In this document: positions 1 through 13,500 of the stretch, piece after piece | How the letters are laid out: each line of letters starts with the position of its first letter | Numbering within the stretch: position 1 is the first letter of the stretch | Origin: Callaeas wilsoni | Taxonomy: Eukaryota > Chordata > Aves > Passeriformes > Callaeidae | Direction of reading: 5' to 3' | NCBI GenBank assembly: GCA_013398955.1 | Contig: VWPU01014898.1 | Location: 1 to 64,000, forward strand | DNA length: 64,000 nt | The notes under the pieces: generated by a model | Database searches by the model: none | Told to the model about the DNA's origin: nothing | The model's input: the letters and a program-made list of their open reading frames with translations, nothing else | Translations under genes and position numbers: made by a program

Positions 1-257
1 CCCCCCCCCCGCCACGCCGCCCGCCGCGCCCCGCCGCAGCCGCCGTCCCCCGACAGCGAGCTGCTGCGGCGGCCGGTGTACGCCAAGCCGGCCCTGGACC
101 CGGGGGCGCTGGGGGAGCTGGGCCGGGCGGTGCGGCTGGAGCTGAGCCCGGCCGAGAAGCGCCGCCAGGAGGAGAGCATCCGCCGGCATCAGATCAACAT
201 CTACCTGAGCGACCGCATCTCGCTGCACCGCCGCCTGCCCGAGCGCTGGCACCCGCT
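1..257 (+). CDS. GALNT12: GALNT12 exon 1 (3' part): stem region
   Basis: This is open from base 1 in the frame that joins exon 2. It encodes a Pro/Arg-rich stem followed by the conserved block [20 protein letters not shown]. The start codon and transmembrane segment are upstream of the window. The donor is CT|GTGAGTA, with the intron starting at 258, and two bases of the Leu codon are carried into exon 2. The very high GC content is typical of a CpG-island first exon. Confidence 0.93.
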
Positions 258-310
258 GTGAGTACCGCCGAGGGCAGGTAGGGCCGGGGCAGAGGAGCCG
301 TGCCTACCGC
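1..310. promoter_or_regulatory. CpG island over GALNT12 exon 1 (3' portion)
   Basis: The first 300 or so bases are extremely GC- and CpG-rich, including a run of C at the very start. Composition then falls to AT-rich intron. This is the downstream shoulder of a CpG-island promoter whose core lies left of the window. Confidence 0.7.
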
Positions 311-3300
311 TGCTGTGGCTCATAGAGCCGCTCCGCCAAACTGCAGTGTCTGCTGGCAGCGGTCAGCGCGAGGTAGTCCTGTCTCTCTCGAGTACCTCTC
401 GCTCAGGAGCGTGGAGGCTTTTGGAAACTTTCCCGTCACAAATGCTCTTGGATCACAGCGTTCGTTCTCAGAGTTAAGTCTCTTGGTGACTTTGGCTGGC
501 TGCCGCACCCACACAAGGCAGCAAAAAGTCGCGTGTTGGTGGTGCGTGTGCAGGTTGTTTTCCCCCGTAGCCCTGGTAGTGTGGTTTCAGTCCTCAAGCG
601 ACGGCGCGCTGCCGTGTTTCTCCTGCTGCTGTTCCCTCCTGCTGCTGCTGCTGTCCCCTGGGTTAGTCGCCATGGGCAGCAGCATACTTTTTCAGTCACT
701 CCCAGCTTTACAAATGTTACACTTCCCAGACTTCAGCTGTGCATTGTATTCAGATGTCTTAAGACACACAGTTTAAAGGAGATTGTTTTATCAGCAGTTT
801 TACCAGGACTGAGCTAGAAATGGTGCTCACAGAGATGTGTGATGGAATTCTGAAGTGGGACTCTGCTTGATCCGGGACACATGGTTGCTGGGACAAGTTA
901 CATTTACAGATGACGTTTACAGTTATGACACCAGTGGCAGATAATGGCATAGGCAGTTGTAAACGAAGGGTTAGATAGCGTTTGATGAGGTGGCTCTAGT
1001 TTACAGGCAATGGTTCAGTGCAACTGTGAAGCCAGCGTGGCACAACAGGTTTGACTGTTCTGCCCTTACTCAAATACTCGGTGTGGCACCGTCTTGGGCT
1101 CTCCTGTGAGTGAGCTGCCGGCTGGTGAGAGGAATGGGCTAGCCAGTTACTGCTATGTGCTAGCCACCGCAGGGGATGGGATGGAGCCATGGCTGCTACT
1201 GACTCCTCACAGCCCTCGATTCTGTTACACCTGAGCTTGGCTTCAACTGGTTTGTTTCGTTGCAACAGGTTTGTATGAAATGGTAGCAAAGAGCTGTGGA
1301 AAAAGCAGGGCTCTGGCTCTCCCACGCATTCACTTCACGCCTGTGTGTCCTGCCCAATGTTTCACCAACTCTGCTTGGAAGTGCTGAATCTAAAACATGA
1401 ATCTTACCATGGCTTTCAAAGAGTTGCAGTTCAAATGCAAGGCCTTTTCATCATAAGTTTAAGCCTGACACTAGACTTGTTTTGTTTAGTTATTATTCCC
1501 CTCTTATAAGCTGTCTGTAGACGATAGGTCAAAAAGGACCATTTTAGTTTCATTTCTATGAGAAGAATTAAATTATTTAAAGGAGTTATTTTGGAGTTCT
1601 GCCATTTCTCTACGATAGGCTGTTAGAAGAAATGTAAGGTCATGGTTGTTGAATAGGGGACGTTATAGACGGGTGTGGGTGACTATTCTAGAAATTAAAA
1701 TAATTTAAATAGATCTTGCTACAACAGCTGGCCCTTCTTGATTTGAATATATGGATGCTGAAATGACAAAATATATCCAAACCAAATGAGTCACAAAAGC
1801 ATCAGTGACATAATCTCAGAGATAATTGCCTTCTGAAGCTGGGGCTGTATTGTACTGTTGTATCTGCTGGCAGGTGCTTCATGCCTTTGTGCACACTTAA
1901 ATCTAAATTATGGCAAAAATGTCACAGAGCATCTCTCCAACTCACACAGCAAATGTAAAAAACTTTCCCAAAGGCAATTTTGCAATGAAATGTTAGCTCC
2001 TTCTCTCAAGAAGGAAGACTACGTAAGAGATTGAAGTTTAAAAAAAAAAATTGAAAGAGGTATCACCAAGCCCATGGCAAAAGAAAATTCATTGCACTTT
2101 GTTCCAAGATTAGAGGCTATACAATTTGAAATCTCAAGGGAAAATCTTATTTAATTTTTTTTATTTTAAGGTGAGTAATGCTTGATCATGTATGACCTTT
2201 AATGAACATTTTGGTGATGGACGAGCCTACAATGATAGGAAATTAGTAGTCATGGTAGATGATAACTGGGATTCAGCTGTCTACCAAAATGGTGCAAAGG
2301 CTAAATTTTAGGTGTGGTGAGTGAAACGACTTGGTACCCAAAGACCAGAAGTGACAAATGCACCTTTTTTTTAGTGAAGTCCCAGAAGAGAACCAGAGAA
2401 CTGTGTGCAGGCAAGCCTTGGATCTTTTCCAGGCATGTTATCTACAAACTGTGGTAAGGGAAAGAATTAGTAACAGATGGGTAGGTGTTATCTATTGAGA
2501 AAGTCAACAAGGCTTTTGTCAAGGATGACGTGTCTCACAAATCTATTTGAGTCCTTTGAAGGTCGTAATTATATAGATAAAGAAATGTGTTGTTACTTGA
2601 TGAGTTCCTTAAACAACTGTGAAATAATGTGGAAATTCCTTGTGTTTATAAATAACTGAGTAGAAGCTGTGAAGCATTTGTTTTAGGCTTTTTTTATTGT
2701 TTCATGAGTTTTTTGTTTGTTTTGGTTTTTGTTTGTTTTAAGGGGTGAAGAGTCACTGATAAAGTCCCACAGAAATCTGTGTTGGACTCAATGCTGTTCA
2801 ACTTACAGCATGGCTTTCATAAAGAAGTGACTAATTTACAGGTCTTCAGCCTGAAAGACAGGTGGGCTGCTGGAAGTGTACCTCCTACCGGGCTGCTGCA
2901 GTACATGGTTGATGCATGAAAGTGGATAGAAAAAATTCTGCCACCTCCCTGTTCCAAAAATCTATTTACTGTAAAGCATAAGGTAGTTCATCCACTAGAA
3001 AATTTAAATCAAATATTCAGGAGATATTGACAAATACTATGCTTGGAGACTGTGTTCTGAGCTATGGGCTTTTGGTCTGTTTCAGCATATTCTTGTGTGT
3101 GTGGAGGCAAGTCTGGAAATTTTAGATATCAATAAAATGGGAGAATAAAAGGGAAACAGAGACATTACCACCACCTGGATGCCCCACTGCTCCTTTTGAT
3201 GTTAATGTCCTCCCACACCGATGAATGAACCCACTCTCTGTGTGTGAATTGGTGAAAACATTTGAATCCAATGAAAACTAGAGTTTTGCTAAGAAGATAG

Positions 3301-4540
3301 AGAGTATCTGAACCAGTAAGCTGTTAAATGTGATATGCAAAATGATTGTACAAGGTGTTGCTATATCAAACTGATGCCAAAGTCTTTTCCTACTGTTGAA
3401 TGTTGTAGATCCTGGACCTGCCATGGGAACAGAAGTGTGGCAGGTATTTGCTATTACCAAGCTATAGTGCTTGGTAATACTGTGCAGGAAGAGAAAAATA
3501 GTTTGGCTGAGATTACTCTCTCAAATAATGTATTGATTGATGATATATGACTATGAATCCAGGAAGTTTCAAATTTAGATCTTTCTCCTAATAATATATT
3601 CCTGACAGTGAAAATATTCAGAAAGTCTTTATTCCTTCTTGTTCCCACCACCATAACATGCTTTTTGTGACGACTGATCCTGTTTCTATTGACCCAAAGA
3701 GCTCAACAACTACTATTGTTTCCTTTAGATAGTTTCTGCTTCCTTTAATTGTCTGAGCTTGACATCAGTAACTGATAATGTGTTTCATTACACAGGAATT
3801 CTTTAGTTTTATTGAATATATACATATAGACAAATAAACATTATGTATAAACAATCTATAAAAATGTCCATTTGGAAGAATATTATGGATAAGAATGTAA
3901 GTTACTAAATGATGATATTGTTTGTACAAGACTAGAAGTGAAATAAGCCATGGGGTCAGAGAAGGATGGAAGTTGGAAGGAAACTTTGGGGTGTCTCGTC
4001 CAACCTCGAAGTCTCCAAGGATGGAGATTCAACAGCCTTTGTACACCTCTTTCAAGGCTACATCACTGTCACAGTAATTTCTTTTTCTTTTTCTTTTTTT
4101 CCTCTGATCATAAGGTTGTCTGGATGGCCCAGCTTGTCTTCCCAACATCTACCCTTCATTTCTTGAGTTTGTACTCATAAAGGGAGCAACAATTATAGGA
4201 GGTTTAAAACCAGCAAGCATCCTCTGGCAGACTTTGGTTAACTGAGGGTCCTCTTGAGGCTGATGCCCTGTAAGTGCAGTGTGATGAGCTCAGAGCCATG
4301 GAGTTTGGCTGCTGCTCTGCCTTCCTCCCCCTGCAGCAACCTGTCTGCATCGTGTCCCATGGGGCTTCTCGTCGTGTGCTTGTTTTACAGGACTGTAGGG
4401 CTAGGCAGACAGCCGATACTTCTCTTAGCCTTTTACTGCTTATTGCAATGTGTAAGAAATACATTTCCAGTTTTTCTACTTGGGTTCTTTTAGATTAAGG
4501 GCTGTTTTCAAGCATTGTTCCTGATTTTAGACATTCTACT

Positions 4541-4577
<37 letters not shown>

Positions 4578-7500
4578 TAAATTCTGTCTGACTTACAGTA
4601 GGGATGCATTGCTCACTTATTTTGGGGATAGTTTCTGTAAAATCACACAAGTTGCCTTTTGGCTGACTCTTGGTACAAAAGGAACAAGTCAGGAATAGGC
4701 ACTTTTGTGCCGACTCAGCATTTCATGTTGTCTCTTTCATGGTAGAAGCCCGATTGAGCCCTTGGGGCTCATTTTGCTTGTGATCACAAGGAAATGGATT
4801 TTTAATTCTTTCCTGTCTTTCCTAAGTAGCCACAAAAGCCCCCAAAATATTGAATGTGGTCTGCATAATATTTTTCAGTTATAAAAAAAAGTTTTAGAGA
4901 CTTATTCTTTAATTCTAGGTAATCTTCTGTGTCTTGGAGAGATTTTTTATAAAAATTTTTTGTATATGTATAATTTTATGTATATGTTTAAGTGTTTGTG
5001 TATATATCTTTAAATGTCTTTGTATAGATGGCTAGGTATACACAAATGCTCAAGTTCCTCTTTCACCATCATTTAAGCCTATAATATTATTTATTTTGGG
5101 GGAATATTATGTTTGACTTTAGCATAACAATCTTATGGTAAGATTTTTCTGCCTTTTGAAACTGTTTTTCCTGTTTGTTCCCATATTTGAATTTGATTCT
5201 CTCAGAGTCTCTCTTTCCTCTATGGTTTGTTTTGTTTTCTGGGCTGTAAATAGTAAATTATACCAGGATGTTTGTCTGATAGTATCTTGCTAGCAAGTTC
5301 CCAGAATAAGCCTTGATACTAGGTTTTGGTTCCTTTTCTACTCCAAAAATCACAGCTGCTCCTGCCAGGAGTTTTAACCTGACCCTGTTCCGGGCAAAGG
5401 CGCAGCAGCTGAGTGTTTCCTCCTCAGCCCACAGTGAGTGTCTGACCCAGGAGCTTCTCTTTCACCTCTTACCTAAAGGTGAAACTGCAGTGACTTTTCT
5501 TCTTTTTTATGCAGCACGTATAGGAAATAGAACTCTTTGAAGAGGTGAGCTGCAGCAGCTTGACCTTTCTGGCACATCCATTCCCTCTAAACATGCACCT
5601 GATGGTGCACCTTATGCCCAGAGCTGGCTTTGGCACAGGTATTCCTATGGTTAGCATCGGATCAGGAGACACGTCGCAATACTTCTTATGAGCAAAGGCT
5701 TTGCATTAAACACTTAAGGGTATGTTTGGTATAGTAGTTTTGTAACACTATGGTCACTTGTTTGGTGTTAGGATTTTTGGGTTTGACTTTGAGCTTTTCA
5801 GTATATTAATCATAATACCTTTCAGTCATTACTTTAGTGTTAGTTGGCAGGATTTCTTGTATATAGAAACAGGCTTTAGACCTTCAAAGCAATGGTTCTC
5901 TAGGACATTTCATTCTTTCCTCATACAGTAAGTGGGTAAAAAGAATTCTGCACTATGGTTGGCTTTTTGTTTGTTTGTTTTTAATAAGAAGGTTTGCATT
6001 TTATAGCAGTACCAAATGAAGCAATGCTTGCACTATTGCTTTGATATTTAGGATATTTTGCTGGTTTTGTTTCCTGTCATCTGTAAAAATGGGTCACTTT
6101 TCTTTGTCATTATGCTTTTAACAATCTCCAGCAAATATTTTCCAGAAGAGCTCACATGATTATTTTTAACCATTTTTTTGTTCCAGCTTCTGGTAGACTT
6201 CCTCAACTTCCTTTGACATCTAGATTAGTGCTTGGTTTCAGCTGATTTAATTTTTAAATTGACAAAGTACCCAAATCTGTGATTGATAGTAAGCAAAAAT
6301 TGATTTTTTTTTAATTCAAAAACTGCTTTTATTATAAACGATTATTTATAAGGATCAGGTGCATCCACACCTTACTTATAGTGATGAATACAATAGCTTC
6401 TTTCAGTTATTGCTTTGCAAAATATTTTTTCTTGTCCTGAATCAAATTAAACACTAAAATAAGTTTTTGAATGTAGGTGTAGGAAATAGTATGTCTCTGT
6501 GCAAAGATTAAGTGTATCTCACTATCTTGGAAGAAAATTGGAAACATCTGAGCAAAGTGTAACCACTGTTTCAACTCAGCAAAATAAAATAAAAATCAAG
6601 TAGGTTTCCCCATTGTCACATGCAGAATTTCCTTCTCACCTGCACATCCAGAATCTGGGTCAGGTAGGAATTTCTGTAGCCTTTCTTTAACAATTTGAAA
6701 TCAAGAGGCTCTATGGATTTCCTAAATTTGTGGATTTTAGGATACAGATTTAGTCAATTCTCCTACTTGGTCTTTCTAGACATTTTTTTCTTAATGTGTT
6801 TTTAATCTGTCTTAAGCAGATTTGCTTTCTGTGCCCGCCTCCCACCTGCCCCCCAACTTCTTAACAAATATTTTCTTCTGTTTCAGAATTACTGTCTTTC
6901 TTCCTTGCTTTTCACAATGTTTGTATACAAGGCAGCACAGCCCTTTATTATCAGAAATCTTAAGACAGCTTTTGGCAATCTGTCTTGTCAAGACCTTCTT
7001 GTCATTGGGAGGATCATTCCATAGAAATTAAATAACCTGGAAAACTGTTTCACAATCTAGCCAGCCTCTCTTTCCAGAGACTTGATCATATCACGGTGTT
7101 GTAGACTGTATAGGGGTGCTCCCTCTAACATGGTTTGTTTCAGAAGATATAGTTTAGGGAGCTTTAGCCAGCCTGCTGGGCTGGGACAGGCGGTGAGGAA
7201 GTGTAGGCCAGCATCCTGAACTCACCTGCTTAAGTGTTCCAGCCTTGCCCCAAATAATCTGGTTATTATGGCAGTTATCAGCACCTTGCTGCTGTCAGCT
7301 TTGCTAATCACACCAAGACACACCTTCTGTAAACCGTCACTGCCTTTTTCTGCAATAGCTGAACACATGTGGCCTATGTAGGTGTGTAAAACCACGTGGA
7401 GCCTCTCCATGCTCAGATAAACCCTTTTTTTTTTTTTTTTTTTAAAGGAGAAAATTCCTGAACTGACAGTTTGTTCAAGGTAGTCTTATGTGAGAAAATA

Positions 7501-10500
7501 AATTTGGCATGAAAAGTTGAGTAGTGTGTGGAGGAGATAAGAGTAATGTGGTTTATCATATCCTTTAATTCCACTGGAAATGTTGCAGTCTTGTGTCCCA
7601 GGCCTTGTGTGGTGTCGCTTTTGGCTCATGTGCTGCATTTTTTTCCATAGGTTGCTCTCCCACAGAGAGAGGTGAGGAGTGGCTGTTCAACTAATATATT
7701 CAGCCTGGAGTAAGGGACAGGGCCTTGGTAACTGTGTGGGGTGGCTTAAAAAGCAATGCTGCCACCTGTGTCATCTGCAGGGCTTGGGATGCTTGTGGAT
7801 GGATGTGCAGAACCCCAGGCTGCTGCTTGGGCAAAAGTAGAAAAGGGGTAGAAGACCCCAGTACATCTGTGTCTTCTGCCGTGGCTTTGGGAGGGTGGGA
7901 GAATGAAGTGTTTTCTCCTGGGTGAAGATGCTTGGCAGATTCCAAAGCCCACATTGCTGCCCCTGTGGTTTATGGAGTGAGAATGAAGATGGTGAAGCTA
8001 GATTGAGATGTGCATGGATGCTGCCGTTCATCCCCATCAGCCTAATTAACTTAGACCCTACAAAATGCTGCTTTTGAGCACACCTCTTACTGAAAGAGCA
8101 GTTTAAGTCGGTGTTTTAACCGTTCACATTAGGAAGAGGAAAGGAGGTTGTGTGGTGAGTCAGCACGCCTATGACCCATTATAACGAGCCCGGCCAACCT
8201 GCTTCCTAGCCCGCCATGTGAAAGGCAGCCTGAAGTAGAACCCTGGCAGTGTGTTCCAGATGACACTGTGGTGGGGCGTGTATGTCACATACTGTAGTCA
8301 CATAAATCAAGTTAAATCAGCTTCGGCAGTGACATGTGCTGTTTTGCACTTATTGAGAGAAGCTGCAGAATCCTGAACTCGCCTAGGGCATTCACACTGA
8401 AACCTCAAAACCAAAACTTGCATAGTATACCTTCTGAAAGCATTCAATAATTTATGAGCAGTTTGTGTTCTTAACAAATCTTTGGAAACTCAGAGAACAT
8501 TTCATGGTTTTTTCTTAAAATGTGAGTAGCTGTGCATATAGAAGATCAAATTTGGAGATTAAAAGTCTATTTTCCCTTTCTGTATCGTTGTCACAGTTGT
8601 GGTGAAAGTTCTTAAGAGCATGTCAGCAACCATTCCTAATTAACTCATGGCAATGCGCCCAGTGTGCACACATTCATGCTCTCTCTCCCTGTGTATAGAT
8701 ACACATCTCTTAGAGAAACAGCTCCTTACAAAGAAATAAATTGAGTGATTACATTAATTGACACAAATGTTCTTGAAAACAACCCATTTAATTTTGTTTA
8801 GGCATTTCCTGAGTGATGTCTCCTTAGTTTCTGATAAATAACCTATTGTGAACCTTACTAACAGAAGACCGTGTAGTGTAGTAGGTTCCAAGGTTAATTT
8901 ATTAAACTTGTCAGCTGTATACTCTCAGTTAGAATGTGACTTAAAAATGCAGTGTAAAAAAGGCAAAACCAAAAACCCACAGGAATTTGGATGTATGATG
9001 ATACACTTTTACATGTTTGGCTTCGGTTGCATTTTGTGGACTTAGATGTTTGAGTAGAAGCTGTAGTGAAACATAGAGGAAAGGCAGTAGTACATAGTGA
9101 ACGTGCTTTTGTGTTCAGGAACACATCAGCATTATTTTCTCTTTGTTCCCACCTAGAGATTTAAAGATCTATGGATGAACATATTTAGAATTCTAAAATA
9201 TAGATGTTGTCTTAGTGTAAATTGATAAGAAATGCCAGAAGACAAAGCTTTTGTTTGTTTTTTGCCTGTCTTATGCCACAGTGATCAAGCAGGAGGGTCC
9301 CTGGAACACCCAACCAGTGTGGCAGAAACAGCCTGAGGGAAATGAAGGATGGTGCAGAAGCAGGCTGCTGCTGGAGCATTGTAGTGTCCCAGTCTGCTCC
9401 TTGGAAGGTGGTTGGGCAGTCCTGGCCATGTTTTCTCTGGGTGTCACTCCACTGTGCACAAGGCTTCCACTTGTGCATTTTCTAGTGAATCTACAGAGAG
9501 CAGGAGTGACTGGAGGGCAGAGACTGAGCAGGTGTCACTCCTTTGCATTGCCATGCCTGTTGTGGTTATTATTCATTATATACCATTGTTTGTCATTGAA
9601 ATCTGAGTCCTATTTAAAACTTTATGCATTTATTTTGTTGACTCTAAAAAAGCTTCTTGGATGTGCTGGCAATAGGTTTTTCTTCAGTGTTTGATCCTGG
9701 TATCTGATAACTGTTTCCAAAATCAGGTTGACTAGAGATATGGGTAATTCTCTGAAGAAAATGAACCCACTTAACATTCACACATTTTTACTTTAAGTCG
9801 TTGTTTATTTTAAAATATGTATAATTATTACAAAATAGTAAAGTTCTTGTGATTGAATAAGATAATGAGAGTAGTGAAAGAGTACATTGGACTTCTAATG
9901 TGTCTGCATTTATTGTCCATGCCTGGAAATGTCATGCTTACAGGCAGCTAATTTCCTCATGTCTGTATTATGTTTTTACCAACCATTTGGTAGTTGTGAT
10001 GACTGCGTTCAAAGTGATGTATCACAGCCAGTGGTAGGGACTGTAGGTAGTTTCCTATAGTCATTTAACTTCACTCATAGAAAAGTTAAGCAACTGTTCC
10101 ATAGTCAAACCTCTATAGACAAGAGGGAGGTGGGGACCCACTGAGGTCTCTTTGGCTGTGCTGGGTCCATGGCTTAAGGAGGGTGAGGTGGGTTGCCTTC
10201 TGGATCTGTCTTTATGGACCTGCAGAGCCCAGAAGGTCAGCTCAAAGGTGACACGTAGTTTTTAGGATGAACAATGTGAGATGCAATTAATCCTGTCTTA
10301 ACATGATCGTCTCTACTGGAAAGGACGGTGTTACGGGTTTGAGGGTGGCACTAAAGAGTGCCCTAGTCAGAAGCCAAAAGCAGGTTGCAGTCTAGTATGC
10401 ATAAATATACATTCCCAGGATCTGCAGAAGCATGTTTTGGGACTGCTGTCACCATTTGCTGTCATTTTAATGACATACCATAATTGATATGCATTTGTTT

Positions 10501-13500
10501 TTCTGAATAATCCAAAGTAGGAGTGAAATGATTCACTTGGAAAGTAGGAGCTGGGATACTTGGCCGACACATGGAGAATAAAATTACATCTTGAAGTTTG
10601 CAAACGTGAATACAGAAGATGGGCTGCTAAGGCGCTTCTGTGGTAAACAGGAGCTGAGAAATGGAAAAGATGAGTTATGACCACTAGGCTTTAAATCAGA
10701 TTTTGTACTCATAGTGGGGTTTTTCTGAAGCTTTTATATCTTGTGAAGTGGTAATGTTTAATGTCCGTATGCATGCCACTTAATTGTTATTCAGCAACAC
10801 TTCCAAGCATTTCCATTTCAGGGTTTCATTAGGTTTTTAAAGATTTTCTTACGCTATAATATTTCCAAGGTTTAAATGCTTTGGGTTTGTAATCTCCCAA
10901 ATGGGATTAATTTTTAAGGTTTGGCAAAACCCTTCCATTACAGAAAGATAAGGAAAAGTGTCCTTCACTTTAGCAGCACTATTTGAGACTCCTAACAGTT
11001 GAGATCTTCTAGCAATTTAGCAAGGAATATATATCTTGGAAATAATTTCCGAGATAAACACGCAAATCTGCACAGAAGTTGAATAATGGGATTTTTTTTC
11101 CTAATTTTTGTTGTTTTTTTTAATAAGGTTATTGGGGCACTGCTCAGGTCAGGGTAGCCATGCTGGCCAGCAGCCTGCCCTGCTACCACAGTGGGTCACT
11201 TCTCTGCACTCCTGTACTGCCTTCCACCACAGAGCTGGTAAATTAAACCCATTTTTTAGTGATGGCCTCTTTCTGGACTTTGGAAACCTAAGAAACGTGT
11301 GCTCTGGTATGTCCTGTAGTAGGCTGACCTTTTCCTGCAGTGTAGGGTGTGCTCAAGGAAGGAGGCAGCAATGCCTCCACTGAATCACAAATAGTGTGGG
11401 AATTGCCTTGCTCTGTGCTAAATTATGTTTCCCATCTCCAGCATGTAATTTTCAGGCAAATCCGTTGAAGTCTTTAATCTATAATTAGACTTACAATCTT
11501 CTTTAGACCTTTTGGGTTTCCTTTTTATAAAAAGGGGATGCAGCATTGTTATTTCGTGATTGTTCCTGACATATTTTTCAAAGAATGCTTTCCTGGTTAT
11601 TTACTTATTTATTTATTTATATTTCCCTTCAGTTTTCTAAAATGCATATGTAGAGAACCTATTTCCATCAAGAAACGAACTCAAAATTACCTGTTACCAG
11701 TGACTGATATATATGAAGATTTTTTTCCCCTGGCAGCACTGAGCAGAAATGTTTTTCATTAGGCTAAAGAAAATATATATTTCTAAAATTGGATTCATAC
11801 AGTAGGTTTTTCTGCATTAAAAATAAGAAAGTTAATTAAAATGTCACTCATCACTCATTTTCATTTTTTATGTGTCAATACATGAATGTCTGGCTAAATA
11901 AATCAGTTCTGTCACCAGGTGTTGGTGTGAGACAGTTCTCTGTGTGAATGCCCCTGTTTCCCTTAGGACAAGTTACAGCCTGGAGGAATAGGCATTTTTG
12001 CACTTCACCAAATCGGTGTGTGTGTGTATGCGTGTACCTCTGTCTGTATGTCTGTGTGCATGGGTGTTGTTGCATGGCGTTCCTTTCATGTTCAGGAAGC
12101 AGCCTTCTGGGTGCCTCCCTTGCCTAAGTGTCATTTGTCCTTATTGCTTCCTTACTTTCACGTATTTCTTACGGAACTACTCTACAGACTTTTTCTTATC
12201 CTCGCAAGAATTTTAATTTTAGGCATAATCAGATTCAGTGTTTTTTTTCTTTTTCTGTACAACAGATCTTAATAGATACTGCCTAATCTTTAAAGAAACC
12301 TATAATTGCAGACACAGCAGCCTTAAATAGTTTATAGTAAAAATATTCTCAATGTGCTATAGGCAACCAGTTTGTTTGTAATGTCATTTTCTTAGTGTTT
12401 TGGGGAATTTTTGTGCCCCTAAATTGACCTAAGGGATTTTGCTGTTGCATTTTCTACTGATCAGTTTTGATTTCCCTTTTCAGCTCCCCATATCATATGT
12501 TCTGGAGGACTCACTGCTGTTCTATTTTGGTAGGAGGGATGTCCTACCTGCTTTGGTATCTGCTGTGACTTAGCAGTCTACAGAAGTTGAAGTCTGCCCT
12601 TCCACCCCTTACAAGCCTGGTGACTCCGGGCAATAAAAACTGTTAATACGGAATGCTCTAAGAAAAGAGGAGAAATTGTAGTAAATGCCATCATTATTTT
12701 AAAATTCTTCTATACCAGGGGATTCCTTTAAGAAATTATACATTTGGCTCAGCTATAAGTTTCTTGGCATCCTTATGTTCATTTAGGGAAGTTCATATAT
12801 GTATTTATAGGAAATACATTCTGGAGCTTAATCCAAAGGTTTGCAAACTTTCTAGCTCTCCATAAAGCCAAACCCAAGCATTTCTATATCTGTTTTAGGG
12901 TTTTGTGGATTTCGCTATTAGTTTTTGCCAGTTTTGTGGTCTCTCCAAATTCTGCTTCAGTGTACATACATTTCAGTTTTGCTGCTGGTTGTTTGGTTTG
13001 TTTTTCTCTTTATATGTTGCTGTTGCTTCGCAGTTACATTTTTACTGTCTAGCACTTGTTCTGTTTTCCAAAGTGCAAGTTATCAGTAGTTTATGTTACT
13101 GTTTTAACTGCACTTAGGTTTAACTTTTTTTTTTTTTAAATCTGAGGCACATTTTGGCTGTTGTTTGTTCTTCTATTTGAAATTGTGCGGACAGCTACTG
13201 CACTACACCAGCTCAGAATACCTCCTATTATTTTTCTTTTTAGACATTTTGGTAGTTTTCAGAATTTTATTCGTAATTCTTCTGCAGAAATGGAACTTCT
13301 GGAAGAGCAACTTCCTACTGTGTTCTCATACTAATTTCCATGCACATGCAGTTCTTCTAAGATCCTTTCTATGTTCTTGCTTGCAATTAGTAACTAGCAT
13401 ACAAATGGATTTGAGAATTGTTTCCTGAAAATTAATAAACACTTTTGGACTTGTACTAAATGTTATCCCCCCTTTACAGATGCAGAGAGAAGACATATGA

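Larger units (their letters stand above)
258..13479 (+). other. GALNT12 intron 1 (13.2 kb)
   Basis: The intron starts GTGAGTA and ends in a pyrimidine tract followed by ACAG. It holds two degraded CR1 LINE pieces (near 2.5-2.8 kb and 4.0-4.1 kb), a 34-base T run at 4543 and a shorter one at 7425, a (TTTA)n stretch near 11.6 kb and a short GT-rich stretch near 12.0 kb. The open frames inside are short and I recognised no domain or gene in them. The rest is unremarkable AT-rich intronic DNA. Confidence 0.85.
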
